Shown piece after piece: positions 1 to 7,549 of a stretch of DNA of 31,073 nucleotides. Source of the DNA: a virus; the IMG/VR virus record IMGVR_UViG_3300017724_000043, positions 1-31,073 of that record. One strand, 5' to 3'. The position numbers and the translations under genes are program-made. Below the pieces are notes generated by a model. It saw only the letters and a program-made list of their open reading frames with translations, made no database searches and was not told where the DNA came from. How positions within the stretch are numbered: the first letter of the stretch is position 1; each line of letters opens with the position of its first letter.

Positions 1-123
1 GGCAGAAATGAACAATGCGCCACAAGATGAAATACGCGAACTAAGCAAAAAGGTATTCGCCGCAGACAATCAAGTGAGTTCTGCGTCAGTAGAATTAGGC
101 AAAATAAATAATGCTATACAAGA
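1..123. repeat. Terminal direct repeat (copy 1), circular-closure overlap
   Basis: These 123 bases are identical to 30951-31073 at the other end. The repeat lies inside an open reading frame that stays in frame when the ends are joined, so it most likely reflects assembly of a circular or circularly permuted genome of 30,950 bp. A genuine packaged terminal repeat is less likely, because those usually sit in non-coding DNA near the terminase genes. Confidence 0.93.
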
Positions 124-580
124 ACAGCGTGACATTGCAGGAGTTAAGCAGGTTAGCGATTGGAAATTTGGTGACGATACAAGCCTAAGACCGCATACGT
201 CAGAAAAGTTTTTTGTTGACCCTCTGGATGATATTAGAAGCACTGTCTATCACGAATATGGTCACACAGTGCATCAGGAATATAATAGGGTAGCTTTTCA
301 GTATAGTGGCAATGAACCTGCCTTAGAGCAGGTGTTAAAGCGATTAAATCGCAAAAGAGACAAGATGCAATCTACAAAGTATATGCAAAAAAACGGCTTG
401 GAATGGTGGGCAGAAAGTTTTAGTTTACATAATATGGGGAGACAGGACTTAGTAGACCCTAGAATGAATGCGCTAATTGCGGCTATAGCAGACTCGCCTG
501 TACGTTTGTCGGAGCAAGAACTTCAAGCAGTCGTTGATAAAGCAGACAAAGAAATGAAGGCGAATAAGAGGAAGAAATAA
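1..580 (+). CDS. Minor head protein, C-terminal metallopeptidase-like part (continues from window end)
   Basis: This is the 3' part of the gene that begins at 29608; the codon phase is continuous when base 30951 is laid on base 1 (ATG at 8 equals ATG at 30958, residue 451 of 640). This part carries a zincin signature, HEYGH followed by TVHQ, at about residues 532-540 of the full protein. A downstream WAESFSLH segment (Glu about 586) could supply a third zinc ligand. Metallopeptidase or toxin-like domains fused behind Mu gpF-like minor head domains are known in phages. Whether this one cleaves a capsid protein, an injected target or nothing is not visible. The basic tail ends in NKRKK. The stop TAA overlaps the next ATG (TAATG at 578-582), implying translational coupling. 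A separate 190-aa protein starting at base 8 is an artefact of the cut. Confidence 0.85.
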   Translation, partial: AEMNNAPQDEIRELSKKVFAADNQVSSASVELGKINNAIQEQRDIAGVKQVSDWKFGDDTSLRPHTSEKFFVDPLDDIRSTVYHEYGHTVHQEYNRVAFQYSGNEPALEQVLKRLNRKRDKMQSTKYMQKNGLEWWAESFSLHNMGRQDLVDPRMNALIAAIADSPVRLSEQELQAVVDKADKEMKANKRKK

Positions 581-777
581 TGGCAGACCTATTTGATACA
601 GCATTAAAGTTGTCACAGACAGAACCAATGACACAAGAGATTATTGACGCGCTAGAGTCATTAGCGGAACTAGCAGAACCAGACGATGCTAGAGGTTTAG
701 GCATGATCCTAGAGGGCGCGTTGATGGATTTTAATGACAGTATAAACATGGAGACAGAAGAAGATGCCTTACGGTAA
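580..777 (+). CDS. Small acidic helical protein, function unknown
   Basis: This is a 65-residue, strongly acidic, leucine/alanine-rich protein, probably all alpha-helical (EIIDALESLAELAEPDDARG). Its ATG overlaps the stop of the minor head gene, so it is translated as part of the head operon. It ends 14 bases inside the next tiny ORF. I do not recognise a family. Its position between the minor head gene and the scaffold suggests a head-assembly accessory role, which is inference only. It is probably real because of tight packing and coupling. Confidence 0.7.
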   Translation: MADLFDTALKLSQTEPMTQEIIDALESLAELAEPDDARGLGMILEGALMDFNDSINMETEEDALR

Positions 778-838
778 AGGATCATACGGTTCAAAGGTCG
801 GCAGACCTAAGAAGAAGAAGCGCAAGACGAAGAAGTAA
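764..838 (+). CDS. 24-residue basic peptide (MPYGKGSYGSKVGRP plus Lys tail)
   Basis: A 24-codon ORF begins MPYGKGSYGSKVGRP and ends in a run of Lys/Arg (KKKKRKTKK). Short peptides of the MP-GKG-YG-KVGRP-poly-Lys type recur in head operons of many phages, so this is probably a real gene despite its size. It overlaps the previous gene by 14 bases, with GGAGACAGAAG upstream as a possible ribosome site. The composition suggests nucleic-acid or capsid-interior binding; this is inference, since no function is established that I can name. Confidence 0.6.
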   Translation: MPYGKGSYGSKVGRPKKKKRKTKK

Positions 839-887
839 TGTGCTAAACTAACATTTTATTTAACTACTCCAAGTGAGGTTCGTACAC

Positions 888-1544
888 ATGAGCGATGAAA
901 TCATGGAAACACAAGCTGAGACTGAAACAGTTCAAACACAGGATAAGACGTTTACACAGGAAGAATTAGATCGCATTGTTGCTGATCGCATTGCTAGAGA
1001 ACAACGCAAGTTTGATAAGAAGCTAGGTGGTATTAACTTAGATGAAGCTAAGGAACTACTTACTCAGAAAGAACAGGCGGAGTTAGAGCAACAGAAGCAA
1101 CGTGGCGAGTTTGATACAATCCTAAAGCAGACTGTCGAAAAGAAAGAAGCAGAGATAAGCAGTTACAAAAGCAGATTGCAGGAGACGCTGATAGATGGAG
1201 CGTTGACTACAGCCGCGAGTCGTAACAATGCAGTCGATGTTTCGCAAGTGACGACACTATTGAAAGGCAAAACCCGACTAGCCCAAGATGGCACAGTCGA
1301 AGTGCTAGACGCTAATGGAACGCCTAGATACAATGATAAAGGTGAACTGTTATCCGTTGATGATATGGTGACTGAATTTTTAACTGTAAATCCACATTTT
1401 GTTAGAGCGTCACAAGGCGGCACTGGCAGTATGGGGAACGCAGGTGGGAGTACATCGAAGCCCGAAAAGTCGGTGGATTGGATGGTTGAGAACTGGAGTC
1501 AAGGCGGCAAAGAAATGTACGCTAAGATGAAAGGGAAAACCTAA
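888..1544 (+). CDS. Capsid scaffolding protein
   Basis: The product is a 218-residue protein directly upstream of the major capsid gene, the usual place for a scaffold. It is highly charged with a long Glu/Lys/Gln-rich helical, coiled-coil region (roughly residues 20-110: FTQEELDRIVADRIAREQRKF, then a QKEQAELEQQKQRGEFD type stretch). A Gly/Ser-rich linker follows at about 180-195, then a basic C-terminus that would bind coat protein. The layout resembles DUF4355-type scaffolds. An in-frame GTG at 873 exists, but GTGAGG at 873-878 looks like the Shine-Dalgarno site for ATG 888 (9-base spacing), so 888 is chosen. Confidence 0.8.
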   Translation: MSDEIMETQAETETVQTQDKTFTQEELDRIVADRIAREQRKFDKKLGGINLDEAKELLTQKEQAELEQQKQRGEFDTILKQTVEKKEAEISSYKSRLQETLIDGALTTAASRNNAVDVSQVTTLLKGKTRLAQDGTVEVLDANGTPRYNDKGELLSVDDMVTEFLTVNPHFVRASQGGTGSMGNAGGSTSKPEKSVDWMVENWSQGGKEMYAKMKGKT

Positions 1545-1576
1545 TTATATTTACCCTATTTTAAGGACTTTTTATT

Positions 1577-2431
1577 ATGGCTATTACAATTTCAAAATCA
1601 GTAACTTCTGGTGGTTCTACTACCGAAAACATGAGCAACCTATTTAGCAACATCGTAGCGCAAGCACGATTCACTGCTGAAGAAGGTTCATTGATGGCAG
1701 GTCTAGTAAAGACTTACGACATCGCTAACGTATCTGGTACTACTATTCAGATTCCTAAGTATGGCACTATCACTGCGGCTGACATCGCAGAAGAAACAGA
1801 CCTAACTGCATCGGCTTTGCAAACTACTTCAACTGACGTAGCTATCAAAACTGTTGGCGCATCTGTTCTACTTTCTGACCTTTCTACTATGGGCGGTCAA
1901 GGAAACGTAGCGGCAGAGGTTGGCACTGTACTTGGTAACGCTATTGCTAAGAAAATTGATGCAGATATTATTGCTCAGTTTGATAATTTCTCACAAGAAG
2001 TTGGCGGCGATGATGTTGCTATCTCACCTGATACTATCTTTGAAGCTGTTGCAAAAATCCGCAACAATGCTTACACAGGTGAATTGGCTTGCGTTTTAAA
2101 CCCATTGCAGGCATTCCACTTAAAGTCAGCACTTACTGGCAGTAATGCATTTAGCAACGATGTTGCAAACGAAGCTATGGTTCGTGGCTTTATCGGTAGC
2201 ATTGCAGGTTGTAATGTGTATGAGCATTCAGGTGTAGCTATCGACACTAACATTGCTAAGGGTGCAGTATTTGCTCCAGAGGCACTAGCTATGGCACTCA
2301 AGCGTGACTTCACTGTTGAAGAGCAACGTGATGCGTCTGCTAGAGCAACTGAGTTAGTAGCAACTGCATACTATGGTGTTGCAGAACTAGAAGATGGTTT
2401 CGGTGTAGAAGTACGCGGAAAAACCAACTAG
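1577..2431 (+). CDS. Major capsid protein (HK97-fold type)
   Basis: The product is a 284-residue protein following the scaffold, in the position and size range of a HK97-like coat protein without a long N-terminal delta domain, which fits with having a separate scaffold. Visible features include an N-terminal arm (SVTSGGSTTENMSNLF), an internal segment typical of coat E-loop/P-domain regions (IQIPKYGTITAADIAEETDL), and a VSGTTIQIP strand. The C-terminal half has A-domain-like NPLQAFHLKSAL and GCNVYEHSG segments. AAGGAC precedes the ATG. The gene is closed by a strong UUCG-loop terminator. Codons look rich in GCT/GTA/GAA forms, as expected for a highly expressed gene. Confidence 0.87.
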   Translation: MAITISKSVTSGGSTTENMSNLFSNIVAQARFTAEEGSLMAGLVKTYDIANVSGTTIQIPKYGTITAADIAEETDLTASALQTTSTDVAIKTVGASVLLSDLSTMGGQGNVAAEVGTVLGNAIAKKIDADIIAQFDNFSQEVGGDDVAISPDTIFEAVAKIRNNAYTGELACVLNPLQAFHLKSALTGSNAFSNDVANEAMVRGFIGSIAGCNVYEHSGVAIDTNIAKGAVFAPEALAMALKRDFTVEEQRDASARATELVATAYYGVAELEDGFGVEVRGKTN

Positions 2432-2448
2432 TAGTAAGTAATATGAAA

Positions 2449-2479
2449 CCCCCTGCTTCGGTGGGGGGAATCTTTTTTT
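2449..2479 (+). terminator. Rho-independent terminator with UUCG tetraloop after capsid gene
   Basis: Bases 2449-2456 pair with 2461-2468 (five C-G pairs, two G-U pairs, one C-G pair) around a TTCG loop. AATCTTTTTTT follows, so a T tract runs to about 2479. It lies 17 bases after the capsid stop and just before the ribosome site (TGAGG, 2481-2485) of the next gene. It probably attenuates rather than abolishes read-through, giving excess capsid mRNA. Confidence 0.9.
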
Positions 2480-2490
2480 CTGAGGTTAAT

Positions 2491-2766
2491 ATGGCGATTA
2501 CATATAGAGGCGAAAGGTTCAGTGGCTATAACAAGCCTAAAAGGACATCTGGTCATAAGACTAAGTCTCACGCTGTGTTAGCTAAAGATGGAGACAAGGT
2601 AAAGCTGATTCGTTTCGGTCAGCAGGGAGCAGATAACAAGCCCCCTAGAAAGAATGAAACACAGGCAGACAAAGCAAAGCGAGCCGCATTTAAAAAGCGT
2701 CACGCAAAGAATATAGCCAAAGGCAAGATGTCTGCGGCATTTTGGTCAGACAAGGTGAAATGGTAA
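2491..2766 (+). CDS. Conserved small basic phage protein, head-tail region
   Basis: The product is a 91-residue, very basic protein with the segments RFSGYNKPKRT, KSHAVLAKDGDKVKLIRFG and AKNIAKGKMSAAFW. Small proteins with this pattern are widespread in phage structural operons and in some giant viruses; their function is not established that I can name. A longer ORF from 2443 would read through the terminator hairpin, so ATG 2491, behind GAGG at 2482-2485, is chosen. The stop overlaps the next start. Association with capsid DNA or head completion is plausible but inferred. Confidence 0.75.
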   Translation: MAITYRGERFSGYNKPKRTSGHKTKSHAVLAKDGDKVKLIRFGQQGADNKPPRKNETQADKAKRAAFKKRHAKNIAKGKMSAAFWSDKVKW

Positions 2767-3179
2767 TGGCGTTTTCAGAAGATAAAGACTTGCAAGAACT
2801 AGTGCCGGATATTCTGCAACTAGGTATTAATACGTTTGCTGACGAGCATACAAGAGCGCAGTCAGACATAGTACGTGAACTACGAATACAGTGGTGGGAC
2901 AGAAAGGGCATTAAGGGCGAGATGAATGCCGCTTACCTTACTGACTCACAATTTACGCGATGTGCCGCATACTTGGTTCTATGGCGTTACGCGCTACCCC
3001 AACTGACTAACTGGGTAGATGGCGACAGATTTCAAAGCATGATTACTTTTTACAAATCACGTTACGGTGAGGAACTAGAAGCGATCCTGCGCGATGGTGT
3101 TAGATACGATGCTGATAACAACAGCACAATCACAGAGAAAGAGAAACAAGCACACCATAGCGGCAGGTTGACTAGATAG
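2766..3179 (+). CDS. Head-tail connector / adaptor protein (probable)
   Basis: The product is a 137-residue protein rich in predicted helices, starting MAFSEDKDLQELVPDILQLG and with WRYALPQLTNWVDGDRFQSM in the middle. Position (after capsid, before the tail terminator) and its helical character fit a gp6/DUF1320-like adaptor that docks on the portal ring. Possible starts are TTG 2742, ATG 2760 and ATG 2766; AAGGTG at 2752-2757 gives 8-base spacing only for 2766, which also overlaps the upstream stop (TAATG). Family assignment is by context rather than a clear motif. Confidence 0.6.
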   Translation: MAFSEDKDLQELVPDILQLGINTFADEHTRAQSDIVRELRIQWWDRKGIKGEMNAAYLTDSQFTRCAAYLVLWRYALPQLTNWVDGDRFQSMITFYKSRYGEELEAILRDGVRYDADNNSTITEKEKQAHHSGRLTR

Positions 3180-3598
3180 TGGATTTCACTATACGCGACA
3201 ATCTAAAGCTAATTAAGCTAACCCTTAATGGTGATGAGCCTAAGAAGGCTATAAAAGACGCGCTACTGCGTACAGGGCAGAAGGGTGCAAACCTTATACT
3301 TAACAGGACTGCGAAAAGCAGAGGTATACAGGATGCGCCTTTTAAGGCTTACAGTGAAAGTTATGCCAAGTGGCGAGCAAAACGAGGCAAGACTAGAAAG
3401 CCTACCTTGTTTAACAAAGGTCAGATGCTTTCGGCTATAAGGGCAAAAGCCAGTAGCGAGAAGGCGACAATATTTTTTAGTTCTGCGGCAGAATCTAAGA
3501 AGGCGGCGTTCAACCAAAAGACGCGACCTTTCTTTGGGTTTAGCAGAAAAGACAAAGGAGAACTTGCGAAGTTCTTTATAAGGAATCTGAAAGTATGA
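3179..3598 (+). CDS. Head closure / neck protein (HK97 gp10-like, probable)
   Basis: The product is a 139-residue, strongly basic protein. The pattern FKAYSESYAKWRAKRG, then LFNKGQMLSAI, then RPFFGFSRKD is typical of the neck and tail-completion proteins annotated as HK97 gp10-like or virion morphogenesis proteins. Such proteins plug the connector and join head to tail. The start is GTG at 3179, overlapping the preceding TAG by one base (TAGTG); no nearer ATG exists. It overlaps the next gene by four bases (ATGA). Confidence 0.62.
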   Translation: MDFTIRDNLKLIKLTLNGDEPKKAIKDALLRTGQKGANLILNRTAKSRGIQDAPFKAYSESYAKWRAKRGKTRKPTLFNKGQMLSAIRAKASSEKATIFFSSAAESKKAAFNQKTRPFFGFSRKDKGELAKFFIRNLKV

Positions 3599-4029
3599 GC
3601 ATAAGAGAGAAGATAGCTGACAATCTAGTGACTACACTGCAAGGCGTTACACAGCCTGTTGCAGTTAAGTATGTAACCAGAGAACCGTTTGATTTTGAGA
3701 AGTTATCTAACGCTCAGTTTCCTGCTATACTTGTCAGATCGGCAGATGAGGATCGCACAGACAGCACTGTTGGCGGTTCTTTATCGCAAAGGATGGCGAC
3801 AATAAACTATGACCTAATCTGTTATGTCAAAGGTAGCAAGATTGACACAGCTAGGAATCTGCTTATTGAAGCTATTGAAGAAAAGATTGATGCAGACAGA
3901 ACGCGTGGATTAAATGCACTTGATACACAAATTCTAAGTATTGAAACAGATGAAGGTTCTATTGCCCCTGTTGGGGGCGTAATTATAACGCTAAGAGTTC
4001 TTTATAATTATACTCGCGGCACACTTTAA
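3595..4029 (+). CDS. Tail terminator / tail completion protein (probable)
   Basis: The product is a 144-residue protein immediately before the tail tube gene, the normal position of a lambda U/HK97 gp10-type tail terminator. It begins with an amphipathic helix (SIREKIADNLVTTLQGV). It continues with strands of the DUF3168-like kind (FPAILVRSADED, ATINYDLICYVKG) and a long helix IDTARNLLIEAIEEKIDADR, ending in GGVIITLRVLYNYT. This alpha/beta order matches the family. The ATG overlaps the previous stop by four bases. Confidence 0.62.
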   Translation: MSIREKIADNLVTTLQGVTQPVAVKYVTREPFDFEKLSNAQFPAILVRSADEDRTDSTVGGSLSQRMATINYDLICYVKGSKIDTARNLLIEAIEEKIDADRTRGLNALDTQILSIETDEGSIAPVGGVIITLRVLYNYTRGTL

Positions 4030-4046
4030 ATTAATGAGGCAAGAAA

Positions 4047-4442
4047 ATGGCTATAGTAACAGGGCAAACAGGAATAGTAAAAATAGGCAGTAGCGCGGCA
4101 AACGAAAACGCAGTTGGAAATGTAAGGTCTTTTAGCATTGAAACTTCTGCTGACACTATTGAATCTACAGTCATGGGTCAGACTGAAAGAGAATATCTGC
4201 GAGGTCTTTCAACTGGCACAGTTTCTATTGAAGCATATTGGGATGAAACTGATGAAGGACAACTTTTGATGGATGAAAGAGCAATAGTATTTTTTGAAAT
4301 TTTCCCTACTGGCGATGCGTCAGGGCAAGAGAAATATACAGGATCAGGCATTGTAACTAGCAAGTCTGTCAGCGCGGCATTTGATGGCATGGTTGAAGCT
4401 AGTTTTACAATTCAGATTTCTGGTGCTATCGCTACACCTTAA
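4047..4442 (+). CDS. Major tail tube protein
   Basis: The product is a 131-residue protein starting MAIVTGQTGIVKIGSSA, with FSIETSADTIESTVMG, an aromatic turn (SIEAYWDETDEGQ) and a beta-rich C-terminus (GTGIVTSKSVSAAFDGMVEASFTIQIS type). Compact beta-sandwich tube proteins of this size occur in siphoviruses, and the sequence reads well as one. It is followed by the G/GT-type chaperone, the canonical order tube-chaperone-tape measure. GAGGCAAGAAA precedes the ATG as a ribosome site. Confidence 0.78.
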   Translation: MAIVTGQTGIVKIGSSAANENAVGNVRSFSIETSADTIESTVMGQTEREYLRGLSTGTVSIEAYWDETDEGQLLMDERAIVFFEIFPTGDASGQEKYTGSGIVTSKSVSAAFDGMVEASFTIQISGAIATP

Positions 4443-4461
4443 TTAACAAAGGGGAATAATC

Positions 4462-4809
4462 ATGGGATTTGCTAAAGAGTTGCGAGAAAGACGCACTGTA
4501 GAAGCTAGAGAAGTTGTTGTGCCAGAATGGGGTGACGAGTCTGGAGCGTTTAAATTGTATTCTAAGCCAATTACTTGTGCTGACTTACAAAAGCTACAGA
4601 TAAAGCACCCTAACTTCTTAGAGAACACTACGATAGAAGCTATGGTGGATTTAATTATCATCAAGGCGTTAGACGAAGATGGCAAGAAGATATTTGCGCC
4701 TTTACAGGATCGCAAAGACTTAATGGAAGAAGAAACTTCTGTTATTAGTGAAATAGCTAATCAGATGTTTGCCGAGATAGAAACGCAGGAAGCGTTAGCA
4801 AAAAACTAA
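4462..4809 (+). CDS. Tail assembly chaperone, short form (gpG-like)
   Basis: The product is a 115-residue protein between tail tube and tape measure genes, where lambda-type G sits. It carries WGDESGAFKLYSKPITCADL, a common pattern for this chaperone group (short beta region followed by helices), then VDLIIIKALDEDGKKIF. It ends EALAKN just after an A AAA AAC heptamer, where a fraction of ribosomes is expected to shift -1 and make the longer GT-like form. It would bind the tape measure protein before tube polymerisation and not remain in the virion. AGGGGAATAATC precedes the ATG. Confidence 0.82.
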   Translation: MGFAKELRERRTVEAREVVVPEWGDESGAFKLYSKPITCADLQKLQIKHPNFLENTTIEAMVDLIIIKALDEDGKKIFAPLQDRKDLMEEETSVISEIANQMFAEIETQEALAKN

Positions 4810-4952
4810 AAACCGATCACTTTCGCATGAATTTATATGTGTTAGCTGATCGGTTACACAAGACCATTGATGAGGTTGAGCATATCAGTATCACTGAGTT
4901 CAACGAGTGGATGGCTTATCTATCACTGCTAAATAAGGATCAAAATGGCTAA
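4462..4952 (+). CDS. Tail assembly chaperone, -1 frameshift fusion (gpGT-like)
   Basis: Reading the first frame to 4806 and then slipping back one base gives CTA AAA ACC and a 48-codon extension ending at TAA 4950-4952, for about 163 residues in total. The extension contains LYVLADRLHKTIDEVEHIS and TEFNEWMAYLSLLN, the typical pattern of the T part of gpGT (helix, V-E-H-I, x-E-x-x-E-W-x-A-Y). The -1 ORF has no good start of its own and overlaps the tape measure start by eight bases. The frameshift is inferred from the slippery site, stem-loop and protein pattern. Confidence 0.83.
4800..4855 (+). promoter_or_regulatory. Programmed -1 ribosomal frameshift signal (slippery heptamer plus stem-loop)
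   Basis: The heptamer A AAA AAC occupies 4800-4806 in the correct phase (gcA AAA AAC), with the zero-frame stop TAA directly after it. Four bases further, AACCGATCA (4811-4819) is perfectly complementary to TGATCGGTT (4847-4855). This gives a 9-bp stem with a 27-base loop, a textbook stimulator position although the spacer is slightly short. Confidence 0.85.
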
Positions 4953-6951
4953 TCAAAACATGACCATTGCCATAAAGGCAAAAGACTTAACTCAGGCGGC
5001 GTTGAAGAATATCAACACAAGCATGAGAAAGATCAATGCTAGTGTTTACTTGGCTCAGAAAAGATTTCCTAAATTATCAAAAGCGATTAGGTCTGTTGGT
5101 CGCGGTGCTAAAGGTTTAGTGGTCGGTCTAGGTAAATTAATTAAAAGACTAGCTTCAGTATCGTTAAAGATCGGTGCAGTTGCGGCTGTCGCAGGCGCAG
5201 GCATATTTGCGATGATGATAAAGTCGAGTATGAGCGCGACTGACAATCTAGCTAAGACCGCAAGAAAGATAGGCACAACCACTGAAGCATTATCTAAGAT
5301 GCGTTACGCGGCACACCTAACCGGTGTAGCGTCAACCACAATGGACATGGCTTTACAGCGTTTCACAAGACGTACAGCAGAAGCCGCTAAAGGAACAGGC
5401 GAAGCAAAAGACGCGCTTAAAGAGTTAGGCATCAATGCAAGACAGATGCTCAAACTGCCGTTAGAAGAACAGATGCTTGAATTATCTAAAGCATTTGAAG
5501 ATTTCAGTTCTGCTGACAAAGTTAGATTAGCTATGAAGCTGTTTGACTCCGAAGGTGTTGCCCTTGTTAATACTCTTGGTTTAGGCAAGGAAGCCTTACA
5601 AGAAATGATGGGCGAAGCGGCGGCACTAGGCATAGTTATGTCTACAGATGCCGCTAACGGTGTTGAGGATGCAAACGATGCGTTTAGCAAGCTAGGTTTC
5701 TTGTTTAAGGGCATTCGTGATCAACTGACTGGCGCACTAGCCCCTGCCCTAGAAGAACTGGCAACAGCCCTTAAAGACAAGATACAGGCAGGTATAGATG
5801 CCGCAGGTGGTAGCGTAGAGGACTTTGCGCGAATACTTGCTGTCGATATTATGCAAGCAATAATGACTGCACTGTCTGGACTGCAAAAGTTTATCAATGG
5901 CGTAATACGCACATTCAATGAAATCAAATTAGCCGCATCTGACTTTACTGGTTTCTTTAAATCTGACGATGAAAAGAACGCGACACAACTGACGCGCAGA
6001 ATAGAAAAGCTAAATGAGGCTATGGCAGAACGCCAAAAGCTGATTGATAGCACATCATCCAGAGCGCAACGATCCCATGAGGCGGCACAACAAAGAGATG
6101 CGGCAGAAAAAGAAAGCCTAGAAGAACTGTTGGCAAAAAGAACAGAACTAGGTGAAGTTGCCTTAGTGCCAGAACTTAATTTTGCCGATGATATTAATGG
6201 GTTTCTCGGCGGTCTGGTTGAAAAGTACAATGCTGTCACACTAGCAAAAAAAGGTGAAGGTGAAGGTGGTGATACTACCGGTGGTGATGACGATCCTAAC
6301 AAAGAAGAAAAAGAAAAGACAGAAGAACTAACTGCTTTTCAATTACATCATAAAGACTTGTTAGCGAAAGGCGATGAAAAATACTTAGCATTTAAAAAGA
6401 AAAATGCAGTTGATAAGACAAAGGCTGTTATAGGCGGACTTAGTGAACAGCTTAAAGGCACAGGTGCTATAAGCAAGAAACTTGGCGCATTAGAGAAAGC
6501 GGCGGCAATTAAGAAGGCATTGATAGCTACTTACGAATCATCAGTAAAAGCGTTTTCTGCGGCAGGTGGTTTTCCGTTTGGTATACCTGCGGCGGCTATG
6601 TCTATAGCACAAGGTATGGTGCAGGTTAATGCTATTAGATCGCAATCCTTTGATGGTGGCGGCTTCACTGGTCATGGCGCAAGAACTGGCGGTGTAGATG
6701 GTAAAGGTGGATTCAATGCTATACTACACCCTAACGAAACTGTTATTGACCACACTAAAAGCAGTGTAGCATCTGGGTCAGGTGATGCAGTTATCGTAAA
6801 CCAGACCATAAACGTAACCACAGGCGTTCAGTCGACAGTTAGAGCAGAGATTGCTAACCTTATGCCACAAATATCTGAAGCGGCTCAAAACGCAGTTTTA
6901 GAGGCTAGAATGCGCGGTGGATCATACAGCAAACAATTAGTGGGTCGATAA
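4945..6951 (+). CDS. Tail tape measure protein
   Basis: This is a 668-residue protein, one of the longest in the genome, directly after the chaperone pair. It has a basic N-terminus (KAKDLTQAALKNINTSMRKI) and a hydrophobic helix at about residues 70-92 (GAVAAVAGAGIFAMMIK). The next section, DNLAKTARKIGTTTEALSKM, is standard for tape measure proteins. A charged coiled-coil region lies at about 345-400, a Gly/Asp-rich spacer near 435-450, and another hydrophobic region near 540-560. The C-terminus has the FDGGGFTGHGARTGG, HPNETVIDHTK pattern typical of these proteins. At about 1.5 angstrom per residue (established rule) the tail would be roughly 100 nm. Confidence 0.95.
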   Translation: MANQNMTIAIKAKDLTQAALKNINTSMRKINASVYLAQKRFPKLSKAIRSVGRGAKGLVVGLGKLIKRLASVSLKIGAVAAVAGAGIFAMMIKSSMSATDNLAKTARKIGTTTEALSKMRYAAHLTGVASTTMDMALQRFTRRTAEAAKGTGEAKDALKELGINARQMLKLPLEEQMLELSKAFEDFSSADKVRLAMKLFDSEGVALVNTLGLGKEALQEMMGEAAALGIVMSTDAANGVEDANDAFSKLGFLFKGIRDQLTGALAPALEELATALKDKIQAGIDAAGGSVEDFARILAVDIMQAIMTALSGLQKFINGVIRTFNEIKLAASDFTGFFKSDDEKNATQLTRRIEKLNEAMAERQKLIDSTSSRAQRSHEAAQQRDAAEKESLEELLAKRTELGEVALVPELNFADDINGFLGGLVEKYNAVTLAKKGEGEGGDTTGGDDDPNKEEKEKTEELTAFQLHHKDLLAKGDEKYLAFKKKNAVDKTKAVIGGLSEQLKGTGAISKKLGALEKAAAIKKALIATYESSVKAFSAAGGFPFGIPAAAMSIAQGMVQVNAIRSQSFDGGGFTGHGARTGGVDGKGGFNAILHPNETVIDHTKSSVASGSGDAVIVNQTINVTTGVQSTVRAEIANLMPQISEAAQNAVLEARMRGGSYSKQLVGR

Positions 6952-6952
6952 A

Positions 6953-7549
6953 ATGGCAATACTTTATCCTAGAGATTTTCCAACCGTTAATGGTAGTAAC
7001 ATCATCGAGAAGATGACTATTCGCCAAGTAAACGCAGTAGCAGTACAGCAATCGCCTTATACCTACCAACAGCAGATACAGGACTTCGGCGGTCAGAGAT
7101 GGGAAGCTGAAGTGACCATAAGACCTCTAGCCCATAATGAAGCCTTAGCCTTTCAGGGGTTTTTATCAAGTTTAAAAGGACAAAAGAATACCTTTAAGCT
7201 AGGCAATCCATTATCTGTAAGCACTAACAGCGACAGTGATATTACTGTTAATGGCACTTATGCACAGGGCGATGATACAATTAGCTTTACTGTTGAATCA
7301 CTAAAAAATGCTGTTGCAGGTCAATTTTTTTCTATCAACGATAAGCTATATATTTTTTTAGAGGATATGCCATCTGGCACTGCTACAAAAGCTATATCTC
7401 CACCGTTAAAAGAAGCTGTTACAAATAACACAAATTGCGTTACTAATTTACCGCAAGGCATTTGGCGTTTAGCATCTAACAAAGTTGATTGGGATATAAG
7501 CAAAGCAGGTTTATACAGTTTCACCTTTGCTTGCGTAGAGGCACTTTAG
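6953..7549 (+). CDS. Distal tail / minor tail protein (M or DUF2460-position)
   Basis: This 198-residue, beta-rich protein directly follows the tape measure gene. The opening YPRDFPTVNGSNIIEKMTIR and the pattern FGGQRWEAEVTIRPLAHNEA are typical of the minor tail protein that forms the ring at the tube tip. In lambda and gene-transfer-agent tails this slot holds gpM or DUF2460/distal tail proteins. The second half has a hinge (NPLSVSTNSDSDITVNGT) and a second beta domain. One base separates it from the tape measure stop; its own stop abuts the next start. Confidence 0.65.
   Translation: MAILYPRDFPTVNGSNIIEKMTIRQVNAVAVQQSPYTYQQQIQDFGGQRWEAEVTIRPLAHNEALAFQGFLSSLKGQKNTFKLGNPLSVSTNSDSDITVNGTYAQGDDTISFTVESLKNAVAGQFFSINDKLYIFLEDMPSGTATKAISPPLKEAVTNNTNCVTNLPQGIWRLASNKVDWDISKAGLYSFTFACVEAL

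Noticed and set aside
873-887. GTG start extending the scaffold by five codons
   Set aside because: GTGAGG reads better as the Shine-Dalgarno site of ATG 888.
2443-2490. N-terminal extension of the small basic protein
   Set aside because: It would be encoded by the terminator hairpin and T tract; ATG 2491 has its own GAGG site.
5055-6302. Long minus-strand ORFs opposite the tape measure gene
   Set aside because: They are low-complexity Ser/Ala/Leu-rich shadows of the tape measure codons with no ribosome sites, in a genome where all supported genes are on the + strand.
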